From Maratus speciosus (lineage: Eukaryota > Arthropoda > Arachnida > Araneae > Salticidae): a DNA stretch of 64,000 bases. The stretch is from contig OZ010786.1 in the NCBI GenBank assembly GCA_963932465.1, forward strand, positions 532,645,073 through 532,709,072, written 5' to 3'. The notes under the pieces are model-generated. The model saw nothing but the letters and a program-made list of their open reading frames with translations, had not been told where the DNA came from and searched no databases. How positions within the stretch are numbered: position 1 is the stretch's first letter; every line of letters begins with the position of its first letter. Positions 23,501 to 34,510 of the stretch are shown here, in pieces. A program made the position numbers and the translations under genes.

Positions 23501-23984
23501 TATTGGTAGGAGTAAATCGAAGGTATCGCCGATAGTGACGTAGCAGGAGTTCGCTTTTTAAACGTGCGGGAAGAGATTATTTTCTGCGCTGAGGAGAGAA
23601 ATCTGCTTGCAACCCAGAGCCGCGGAAAGCAAATACAAAGGGTACATTTTATAAGTAATGAATGAAGAAATACGTGCGCCGGTAAAGAAAAATAAATTGC
23701 ACATGACAAACTGAAATGAAACAATACCGATGCTAAAGGCTATAAAAATAAATAAATAAAACTCTAAACACTGTTAGAATTTATCTGACATGGCTTCCTT
23801 TATTTATCCTACTAGATGGCACTACTTACCTTATCCTACTCCTCCATAGTCAGATAACGTGTTCGTGCCTGCAGATGCAGCAAGAGTCCGTATTCTGTGC
23901 GATTTATCTTTATTTTTTACACGTGTTTTTTGCACGTTGTTTAAATTTCCTCCAAGTTTTATTTAAAATAAGTGATAGTTTTTT

Positions 23985-25861
23985 AACCCTTTTCCCTTCA
24001 GGGGCAAAGCATTGTCAATTTACTTACAAGTAGCTTGCTTCTTTGTTTGACAAGATAGGGACATATTTGGAGAGTTCAGATCAATTGAATATTCATATTC
24101 ATACTTATCAAACCATAGTTGATATTAGATGCTTGGAGCAAATATGAATCTAACTCTTTTCATTGCGCTTCACTAAAGGAAGCTTGATAAGAACAACATG
24201 AAGGTGTCCCTTTGAACCCCTCAGTTTCTGCCCCTTTCAACCGAATACCACTTAGCAAAATTAAAAATGTATTCATGCATGATAATACTTTAGCTAACAA
24301 AATATACTGATCTTCAACTAAATTGCATACTTCATAGTGCAAAGTAACATAAATATTATAATGCTAAACACAATATTACATTTTTTAGAGAAAAAAAGAA
24401 AAGCAACATCATAATTTACTTTTTTGTATCAAAATCAAGTTTTGCTACAACGCTACAATTTCTGATGTTAGTTATAAAGACTATTAATACAGAACATGTA
24501 TCGTCATCGATTAAGCCAAAGTTTAAACTTTGTACATTTTATTTTCTTCCTGAAATTTTGAGTGTCCTTTTTATCCCTTGTCCCTTTCATCCCCAGTCTC
24601 CTATACCTTTCCTTCAGAAACCTATAGTCATTAGTTTAACAAAAAGTTAAAGTTTCAGAAAAGCGAATATTGATATTTTTTTTAATCCTTTTGTTAGTTA
24701 TGGATCGGTATAAATTTACACTGAACGTAATATGTAACTGTGATAAAACTGGCTTAATGACAGAGGACAAATCACCTAATACAGTAGCCGAGCGCAGTGA
24801 AAAATAATTGCCTCACATAACATCAGCTGAACGTGGTAAACGTGTCACATTTTTGTGGTCTGTTTCTGCATCAAGTAACTCTGTTTAAAAGTATTCGTTT
24901 TACAAAGGAAGAATTTCAAGTAGTCCATTCTCGGAGGTGCCCCATCCCAAAAAAATTAATTTGCTCATCAAAGCTGGTCAATGACAGCAGAAGATTTTTA
25001 AAGCAATTGTGCATCAGTTAATAATTAAAGTTGTTCCAAAAGTTATCCTGCGCTTCTCTTATTTGATAACCATGAAAGCAATATAAACATTAAGACAATA
25101 AAATTTGGGAAAGGTAATGGAATAATTATGGTGATATTTCGGTATACACTGTAGCTACAAACTCCAGAAAAGCACTCGAAATGAATTCAAAGTACATTTT
25201 TTCAGAAAAAAACACAATGAAACCATCTTATATTTACTGATACTATTAACATGAATGGCGTGAATATTAATGATATTGTGGTGAAGTTACCTAAGCCCGT
25301 AACTGATGGTGAGATAGCTAGAGCTAAGTCCTTCTTAAAAATTTTGTCTGACTGAAAGTTGTTTTATGTCTAATAGGTCCAAACTTATGTTTTTTGTTTT
25401 TATGTTATCGTATGTTGAAATATATTTTATTTTTATTTGTGTATAATTATCTTTTATTTTTGAATAATGTAATACCAAATAAAAAGAAAATATGTTCATA
25501 AAAGTGTTTTATTTATGTTTGTCTCTTTCAATCCCCCTTTCATTTCCTACTACGGGGTTAAAAGAGACATTTCACCCCATTTTTTTTATAAAAATGCGTA
25601 TATATTTTTAATTACTGTACTTGAAGATAAGAGGTTTTAGTAGTATCAAACCAAAGGTTTTGAATGACAGATAGTCGTAAATTGGAAAGGGATTTCTTTT
25701 AATGTTATTATTTTATAAGCTTATAAAAAAATCTCCCTTTAATCCTTCATCTCCCTTACTTATTAAATTTAAAATATTTTACCAAAATTCTAGTGCCGAT
25801 GTGGCGTTTGGGAATTAAAATTAAGTTGTTTCATAAACATACTATCTCCCGTGAAAGGGTT
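23985..25861 (+). mobile_element. Element nested in the Tigger transposon, bearing its own transposase relic
   Basis: The boundaries are inferred: AACCCTTTTCCCTTCAGGGG at the left and the complement of AACCCTTTCACGGGAG at the right are weakly inverted, and the Tigger transposase N-terminus starts immediately beyond the right edge. The left flank reads TTAA and the right TTCA, so a TTAA duplication with one change is possible but unproven. Inside is a separate pogo-type transposase fragment (24700-25355). Confidence 0.45.
24700..25355 (+). pseudogene. Pogo/Tigger-type DDE transposase fragment (nested element)
   Basis: Plus-strand pieces read in the order of the DDE domain: ..NVICNCDKTGLMTEDKSPN (the family pattern is N.DETG...KP), then, after a stop, ITSAERGKRVTF.WSVSASS (family: SAERG..VT...A+.A.G), then FTKEEFQ and a CPIPKK segment (family: RGAPPGS). 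A remnant of the second catalytic Asp region follows near 25060-25080 (LIT.K where LLDNHESH is expected). It ends with VKLPKPVTDGEIARAKSFL before the stop at 25353. First catalytic Asp retained; second lost. Several stops and frameshifts. The N-terminal DNA-binding domain was not found upstream. Confidence 0.7.
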
Positions 25862-25866
25862 CAAAA

Positions 25867-26651
25867 GGAAAAGGGTCGTTATAAGCTTAATGGACTTACT
25901 CAATGCTTTAAAAAGTGTTCACAATGGAGAGTCACTGAAACATATTTGTTCTGACTTAGCTGTAGGAAGGTCTATACTTTTGGGACTGGATTAAAAACTG
26001 TGACAAAAGTGAACAATGGTGTACGAGGATCACAACAAGTGCAGGCTTAACTAGCAGAAGCACTATGAAACAGTGTGAATGTTTGAAACTGTACGAAGCT
26101 CTTTTTTATGGTTTACTCAAGTGCACGAAAAAGAGTCGCCATTAAGCGAGTCTATTCTTCAAGAAAAAGAAAAAGATTTAAACAAGGAAATGGGCTGAGA
26201 TCCTCAACTTTCAGCTAATTTGAGATGGTTAGTTCAATATGGAAGAAACGGCACGAAATTCGTCAAATCGGTATTTGCGATGAAAAACTTTGAGAAGATT
26301 TTCCAAAAGAAATGTTTTTCCAGATTATAAGTCCTTAACAAATCTACAATTGCGATGAAATAGCATTGAATTATAAATTGTTGCCAAGTCGCACTTTGAT
26401 TTCTGGTTGAGAGAAAATGGCTCTGGGTTTTAAGTCTGCTAAGCCAAGAGTAACACTTTTGGTTACCAGTAATGTATCAGTGTAACATAAAGCCCCTCAC
26501 CCCTTGTGTCCCCGAGGGACAATCGGTCGATCCCAAATCATTCAAGAATCTCAACATGAGATCTTTTCCAGTTAAATACCCGTCACAGAAAAAAATCTTG
26601 GATGACGTGTGACATTTTCAGTATATGGTTTCTTAACGACTTTGTTCCGGA

Positions 26652-26686
<35 letters not shown>

Positions 26687-27440
26687 TTTGGAAAAAATTA
26701 AACTTCCTCAGAATGCTGTTCTTTTGCTGGATAATGCATCATCGCACTCATCAGAAAGTGAGCTTGTAAAGGATGCGATTAGAGTTATTTTCTTGTTTCC
26801 GAATGCGATTTCTCTGATTCAAGCAATGAATCAAGGAGTTATTGAGAACATTAAGACACAATACAGAAAAAGGCTGATATTATTTTTGATTGAAGGACTA
26901 CCTGATTGAGCACAAGCTGTTCAACATTTGAAACTTGTAGATATGAAGAAAGTTGGATACTGGGTAGCTTCATCATGAGACGAGATTCAATGCAAAACAT
27001 TAGTGAAATCTTCGTGTAAGTTAAGGCCTAATATTGAATCACTATTCTTTGAAAAACAGGATCCAGCAGAAACTGATATCATTGGAATTATGTACAGAGA
27101 TGATGACGATACCAACACCGAAGTGTTTTTGTGCATGTTCAAGCAGCTTCCCGGAGAAATATCAGAAGTTGAAATTGATGCCTGTCTTGGTCCAACCACG
27201 GATTAGTAAGATTCGACAGGTGCAGAAATAGTTTCTGCGGTGAATCGAGGAAAGGCTGATACTGAAAAAGAAGAGGCTGAAGAGGTTGATAATGCCAGTA
27301 TTACACACAGTGAAGCTGCAAAGATCTTAGAATGCAGAACTTGATATATTGAAGTACAAGAAGATGCAACGGCATCAGATGTATTGCTATTTAAAAGGTG
27401 GCGTGAAAAAGCAATATTCAAACGATGCAAAGTTGAATAA
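25867..27440 (+). pseudogene. Jerky/Tigger-type transposase pseudogene, nearly full length
   Basis: Blocks in order: KRKRVVISLMDLLNALKSVH then NGESLKHICSDLAVGRS (CENP-B/pogo N-terminal helix-turn-helix, 25867-25980); WFTQVHEKESPLSESILQEK (second DNA-binding domain, about 26114-26175); WKKRHEIRQ; IYNCDEIALNYKLLPSRTL (first catalytic Asp, near 26345-26400); FKSAKPRVTLLVTSN; PKSFKNLNMRS; LPQNAVLLLDNASSHSS (second Asp, 26700-26755); NAISLIQAMNQGVIENIK (26803-26856); and a C-terminal DATASDVLLFKRWREKA. At least six frameshifts or stops and a 28-base poly-A insertion at 26656-26683 inactivate it. It belongs to the 23183-27904 element. Confidence 0.9.
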
Positions 27441-27906
27441 CAAAAGAAAATCGCAACATATTTTGTAAAAAATGAAATGTCGTACATGCCTATCTAATAA
27501 AGTGCCGAAATTATGCAATGGATCAAATAATTCATTTGACTCTGTTTATTTATGTCATAAAGTATATGCTTTTTTAACACTATTTCTACCAGTGTCCAAT
27601 AACGCCTTTCAAAATTTTGATTTTTACTTATTTTGCTTCTAATTTTTAAAGTTAATATGTATTAATACCACGCTTCAATGTATCAAAAATGATTCTGAAT
27701 TATTTTGATCTAAAACTTCCAAAGAAAAGAATAAGCATAAATCAAAATATATTGAAAGGTGTCATTTGACATCGTTAAAAAAATATTGACAGAGTATATA
27801 TATATATATATATATTACATTTTAAACGGATTTTAAGGAATATTAAAATTTTTCGGTTAAGCCGATTTTCGGATAACCCGAATTTAGTTAACCGGGGTAC
27901 TTACTA

Positions 27907-28331
27907 CTTTATATATAAAAGAAAGTGATAGAAATGCGCAAATGTTCTTCAATCATCTTAAATTTGCTGCTTGTAGCTTTCCATCAAATATATTTCGTGT
28001 TATTTTCAGCACATTATAATTTATTAGCTATATTGCCATAGATACATTTTTTTGCACATAAATCTTTTTAAAATTGTGAAAAAAAATGAATATTATATTT
28101 TGTAGAGAACATTTCAGGTATTTTGATTTTATTGTCCTTATATTTATAATGAATGCCTCAGTTGTTATTATTAATACATATTTTTCTTATTACGCTAATC
28201 AAGTACAAAATATGTTAAAATTTAATTAAAAAAATGTAAATAGAATTTTGAAAAAAACTGTCTTAGAGAGGTTCTTAGACGTATCTTCGAGTGCAGTTTT
28301 ACCCAATGTCGTAATCCTGGAATTATAAATT
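27907..28331. other. AT-rich spacer
   Basis: Nothing recognisable seen. Confidence 0.5.
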
Positions 28332-30990
28332 ACTAGCAAACCCCGCGGCTTTGCTCGCGTAATATTTAAAATATGCCAAGTGATATTTATATGTCTAATT
28401 TTTATTAAAAGGTACTAACTAAATTTTTATTTTATTAAAAGGTAATATTTTATTTTATTAAAAGGTACTTATTACTTTTAGGAATAATTCAAAAATTACT
28501 ATTTAAAACACAGTTTGATTAAACATCCTTATTACTCTGCATTAGGCAGAAATGAGACTTAAATTAATAAAATGAAATAAAAATAAATAAATGATAATTT
28601 AGAAAATATTTTGAAACTTTTATGCTCAATTAATACGCTCATTTCAGTATTCATTTGAAGTTTTTAATTTTTTTAGAAACCATCTTCTTACATCTTAAAA
28701 TTAACCATCATGTCAAATTCCAAGTCCTACCAGCTCTCTCAACATAAAGGGCTATGTTGAAACAGGAACTGTCACCATTAATTTGCCAACATTAATTTTG
28801 AAATCGGTTTGTTATTTCCTAATATTCCACAGAAACGTAATTTAAAAAGCTTTTAAAGCCCTTTTTTAGAACGTTTGTTGTTCATGTGAACCCCAGGTGG
28901 TAGAATCACCGGCATAAAGTATAGCTAGTGTAGGATTACTGTAGAGACTGTTACCATTGATTGACAACTATTACTTTTATAATCGGTTTATATTCCCTGA
29001 AATTCCATATAATCGTAATTTAGAACTTTTTTAGAATGCTTTCCGCACCTCCCCTTCGCTTCACCCCTTTTTAATTCGAATTTATTTTCGACGTTCCTTC
29101 GAGGGCATTTATAATTTATAAGTAACTACCATGTTATATTTGAAGTTTCTAGCCTTTTCAGTATCACAGAATTCGCAATTTAGAAAGTTTTTAGCTCCTG
29201 CAAGCCTCTGGTGGTAGTGGAACAGACATAAAATATAGCTTATGTTTGAGCAGGTTCTATCACCAAAATTTGTCATCATTATTTTTTTAATCGGTTTGGT
29301 AATTTATAAGTTTGCTTAAAAATTGTAATTTATAACGCTTTTCACTCACTTCATTTTTTTAAATTTGGAATTTAGTTTCGACTGTTCTAAGAAAGCAGTT
29401 GCATCTTGTAAGTAAATACCATGCCATACTTCAAAGTCTTAGACACCTCAGTTGTGCAAAAAACGCAAATTAGAACATGTCTTGCTTTTGCAACCCTCAG
29501 ATGGTAGTAACAGCAACATAAAATATAACCTATGTTATAACAGGGACTGTCACCATTGATTTGCAACCATTACTTTTGAAATAGCTTTGGTATTTCCTAA
29601 GATAGAGTAGAAATCGCAATTTAGAACGTTTTTAGGACGCTTTTCGCGCATTTTAACCACTTTTTAAATTTCCAATTTTTTCGAAACTGTTCTGAAAGAA
29701 CATTTATAGCTAATAAATATGTACCTTGCCTAATTTTAAGTTGCTAGCCCCTACCGATCACAAAAATCGAAATTTAGAACGCTTTTTTGCTCCTGCAACG
29801 TCTTGGTGATAGTGATACCGACATAAAATAGCGTCTATGTTGGAGCAGGGGCTGTCAGCATCAATTTCCTACCATTGCGTTTGAAATCAGATTAATTCTT
29901 GCTGAAATATTGCCGACAAATCGTCATTTAGAACGTTTTTAGAACGCTTTTCTCGCATTTTGCTCCTGCATCTCCTCTGGGGTAGTGGAAACAGATATAA
30001 AATATAGCCTATCTTGGAGCAAGATCTGTCACCATCATTTTTACACCATTATATTTGAAATCGGTTCAGTACTTCCCGAGATTGCATAGAAATCGCAATT
30101 TAGAAAGTTTTTTACAACGCATTTTGCGCATTTTGTCCCAATTTAAATTTCGACTTTTTTAGGAAATGTCCTTAGAGATCATTGATATCTTATAACTAAC
30201 TACCATTCCAAATTTCACGATTCTAGGCCCTTCCGTAACGCAAAAGCCGCAATTTAGAACGTTTTTCTCCTGCACCCGCTTTGTGGTAGTGGCACCGACA
30301 TAAAACATCGCCTATGTTGGAGCAAGGGTTGTCACCATTATTTTTTAGATCGGTTTGGTATTTCCTGAGATTGTGTAGAAACCACCATTATAACGTTTTT
30401 AGAACGCTTTTCGCGAATTTTCACCCCTTTTAAATTTCGAATTGTCTAAGAACTGTTCTTAGAAATTCTTTATATCTAATAAGCAGCTAATATTTCAAAT
30501 TTCATATTTCTAGGCCTTTCGGTAACGCAAAAATCGCATTTTAGAACGTTTTTTGCTCCTGAATCCCCTTTCGGGTTGTGGCACCGACATGAAACATAGC
30601 CTATGTTGGAGCAAGGGTTGTGACCGTCATTTTGACACCCTTATTTTGACAACATTATTTTTTAAATCGGTTTGGTATTTCGTGAGATTGTGTAGAAACC
30701 ACCATTTAGAACGTTTTTTAGAACGATTTTCGCGCATTTTCACCCCTTTTAAATTTCGAATTGTTTAAGAACTGTTCTTAGACATCATTTATATCTTATA
30801 AGTAACTAATATTCAAAATTTCATATTTCTAGGCCCTTCAGTAACGCTAAAATCGCATTTTTAGAACGTTTTTTGCTCCTACACCCCCTTTGGGGTAGTG
30901 GCACTGACATAAGATATAGCCTATGTTCTAAGTTGGACTAACACCATCATTTTGATACCATTACTTTTGGAATCGGCTCGGTAGTTCCAG
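28332..30990 (+). repeat. Nine-unit tandem array of about 0.3 kb inside a CTAGCAAACCCCGCGG element
   Basis: The left edge reads CTAGCAAACCCCGCGGCTTT then GCTCGCG, a head known from widespread arthropod repeats of uncertain class (RTE-related or SINE-like). Units follow, anchored by ACATAAAATATAGCCTATGT near 28745, 28915, 29224, 29516, 29820, 29992, 30297, 30585 and 30906. Spacing is about 290-320 bases except for two short units of 172. Each contains CGCAATTTAGAACGTTTTT, CCCCTTTTAAATTTCGAATT, TTATAAGTAACTACCAT and TTTCTAGGCCCTTC. No open frame persists. The right end is not defined. Confidence 0.75.
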
Positions 30991-30999
30991 AGCTTACCT

Positions 31000-31188
31000 C
31001 GTACAAATAAACATTTTTTTCCTCTTTATAATAGGAGTATAGACAACGTGACAATCTACACAGACATGCAATTTGTTTTATTAATATGAATTGTTATTAA
31101 GCAATAAAATACGCTAACATTATAAAATTATTAGTTCAAAGGAAATAAATTTTTATTTCTTTTAGTTACACAATTACAGAAACAAAGC

Positions 31189-31223
<35 letters not shown>

Positions 31224-34200
31224 AAGATTCCACATATTTTTAAGGAGATATCGTAATAAATGCTACCTATTGCAGTCGTTGACGTGGTGCGCCTTTTGAA
31301 AAATTCCTTCATAACTTTTCATTATATGATCCCAGGACCCCAAAACTACCCCCAGCTAGAGAGTTTATATATATACAATCATTATATAATTATAATTCAT
31401 CATCTATTTCCAATTACTTAAACTAAATTAATATATGTATATATGTTTGTTTGCATGTATGTACTAAATTTTATTCCGCACGATAAAAGTCGCAATTACG
31501 GATCGTCTTCAAACTCGCCAAAAATATTCAGATGATTAATATCTTTGCGGAACCTTTAAACATTTTTCTCATTAGCGTGGCTTATGAAAAAAGATACGGA
31601 ACCAGTGGTGGCAGCCGGTATCGTGCCAATACCGCTGGTAGTGGCAAGCGGCTGTCGGTCGATTACTTACCAATAGTTGTGTGTTTACTGGGTAAAAATA
31701 ATTTCTTCCTCCTTAGACAGAATTAAAATTTTGTTTCCTTGGTGATCAAAGTGTATTGCGAATTTCGATAAAGAATGTTGTATCTATTTTTTTTCTTCAA
31801 GTCAATGCGTGGTTTTAAACATTTCTGTTTGATTTTGCTACGATCGGTTAATGTCAAAGAATTATTGCTGTTTGCAAAAGTAAAAAAAAAAAAATGTAAT
31901 TATCTCCATATGCTTTAAAGCTATATCTATGAGAATTGCTCCTCATCTATCAGAAAAAGTACTTCAGTCGATAGCCTGTGCTAAATTTGAAAGTGTATTT
32001 CTCGTTTACAAATATTGAGGAGAATAGTGAATTTTAATTGTGTTTTCCCTTTCTCAATGTTTATATTCGGTATCTTCATAGTTGTCAGAAGAATTTTAAA
32101 AATCTTAATTATGCCCCTTGAATATCTATTATCCCTCTTTTATTCACTGTACAGCAAAAGAATATTTTATGTATTCGCGGATGTCTTTTTGTGTTTTACT
32201 GTTTCCTTCTTCGAAGAGAATGTCACTAAGTCTTATAACCATTTTTCGATTATTCCTTTGATCAGTTAAAAAAACTTTTTTCTTCTAGAAACACTTTATC
32301 GTAAGCGTTTGATATTTTTTATTAATGGCAAACACACATCAGCTAAACCAAGTTTCTGTACGCTTTCTCTGAATAGCTTTTGTCGTATATATAAATCATA
32401 TCTTTTAACTTCCCCATAGGTCGGTAGCAAATTATCTTTACAGTTTTGAGGCACACAAAACACCGAGCAGAATTCGCCTAACCGCGTATGAGGCATGCCT
32501 TACGTAAAACAAAATGTTAACATAATGAAAAATATTTGATATACATCACTCAAAATAAAATACATGAAAAACTTATTGTTAAGATAATAATGTTGGCACT
32601 AATAAAAAAGGCAACCAACTGGAACAGAAAACCAGCATTATTAGAACCACCACCAAAGAAAGTTTCAACCAATGCGATGTCCAAACTTTGTGAGAGGTAT
32701 GTTGATATAAAAGTATGTTCAAACGCTTTGAACATTTAAAGGACTAGTTCCTCGATTCCCATCGTCACTGTAAGCATCAATATTTTGATTTGTCTGACAG
32801 TTAATTCCAACCACTCATTGCTTAAAATGAGAGCTATTGAAAATAAAGGATATTTGTTTGTTAGCCTTGTAACAAGTTATGGAAATTGCTGAATATTAAT
32901 TTTTCTTTTGCCTGCAACAAATTCATTTGATTTAACTGCGATTTCGTATTAAATATTGACTTTCCAAAAGGCAATTTTTCAACATCAAGCTTTTCAAATT
33001 TATGCTTTTAATTTTGTTAATCCTTCCTAGGGTATACATTCTCATTCTAAAACGCGGAATACTTTAAAATTTAAATACTATGCTTAAATAAAGTAATTAT
33101 GCACGTCTTCTTTAGTTATATATTGTTCTTCCTAATATAACAAAAGCATGGAAATTAATAATGCATTATCTAAACTACACTAGTTTTTTGCAGAGTTGAT
33201 AAACTATAAACAGAAAATTCGCGTAGCATTATCGCTGGACATAAAATATTAGTATCTCTATTGGGAATTAAATTAACTCTATTAAATTAACACATTGCTA
33301 TGTTATCTTATTCATAAAATTCTATTAACATGTTATCGGAAATGTGAGATAATTTTTAGTGCTTGTAATATTATTCCGAAATTTTTACCCTACGCGAAAA
33401 CTTTATAGTTGCTTTTAGAATATTAATGATTGATTATCTAATATATCATTCACCATGGATAATAAAGCGTTTATTGATAATGAACTTATTAGCTATATAA
33501 AAAGGGTTTTGTTAATTTGATCAATAAGTATATTATATATTTAATTTAGTTTAATGTGCTATTGTAAAATTACTATTTGGTAAAACGCATAATATGATAT
33601 TATATATGTTTAAAAAATGAATCAAATATATGATTCCGTAAAAAATTGCACTCTTAAAATGCTTTTTCTGTACAATGATTTTTTTTTTCCACTTACAACA
33701 GTACAAAGTACATAGTTTCAATTAAAAAGCTCTAGATAATAATTCAGCAAATACACAATTTCTACCAATTTTATAAGTCATTATGGATTAAATACAAATT
33801 ACTTTCCATATAATTTACTATTTCATTAAATCCTTTTGATTTTTTTATTGATAAATTAAAATTTTTATACCTTTTGAAATCTAAAACACAATATTATAGT
33901 ATTGATGGAGATTACTGACACAGTGGAGCATCCAATCTACGGCGGTTACGTCTTTAGTCTCGTGTGGTTATTATTAACATAGTTAAATGCGTTTAAGAAG
34001 AAGGGTCCTATAAAATCTTTCAATTGTTATAAGTTTAAAACATTAATAGATGTCTGACAAGCAGATAAATTCAGAGTTCATTCAGTGATTATTTTCCTTT
34101 AAAATATTTTGAAACTTAAGTATCAGCTTAAAAATGTACGTTTTAAGGGTTTCTATAAATTTAGATTTATTAGAAAAATTTCTGATGCTTTTAGCTTATA

Positions 34201-34476
34201 ATTGAAGTATATTTAGTAATGCATATGAGGACACGAATAATAAAACGCAACTTAACCAGAAAACCAAATTTTGGGAAATCGCGAAAACCTCTAACTGCAT
34301 CCATTGGATTTCATCTAAGCCACGAATTTACAATGTTTGAAACAAACAATGAAACTAATTTTTTACACATTGTTCGTGTTTTTTTTAATGCAGGTTCACA
34401 AATAAAAGAAATAGATAGAAAAAAAAACTGATTTTTTAAAATTTTGGATAAGGCGAATTTTGAAATGCACGCCCTC

Positions 34477-34510
<34 letters not shown>

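Larger units (their letters stand above)
23183..27904 (+). mobile_element. Tigger (pogo group) transposon, interrupted by a second element
   Basis: The left end CAGTAAAATCCCGGTTATCC and the right end, whose complement contains AGTAAGTACCCCGGTTAACT, are typical degenerate Tigger termini (CCGGTTA words recur subterminally on both sides). Each is bordered by TA (23181-23182, 27905-27906). The transposase relic lies at 25867-27440. Between the left end and the transposase a second element is inserted at about 23985-25861. A TA microsatellite (27798-27816) lies near the right end. Confidence 0.8.

Noticed and set aside
23380..23724. 114-residue minus-strand frame with VRATFVRAYLA repeats
   Set aside because: It reads the 34-bp direct repeat in the untranslated arm of the Tigger element and runs opposite to the transposase.
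28332..30990. CRISPR-like regular repeats
   Set aside because: Units are about 300 bases, diverged along their whole length and without short constant repeats separated by unique spacers; the context is eukaryotic.
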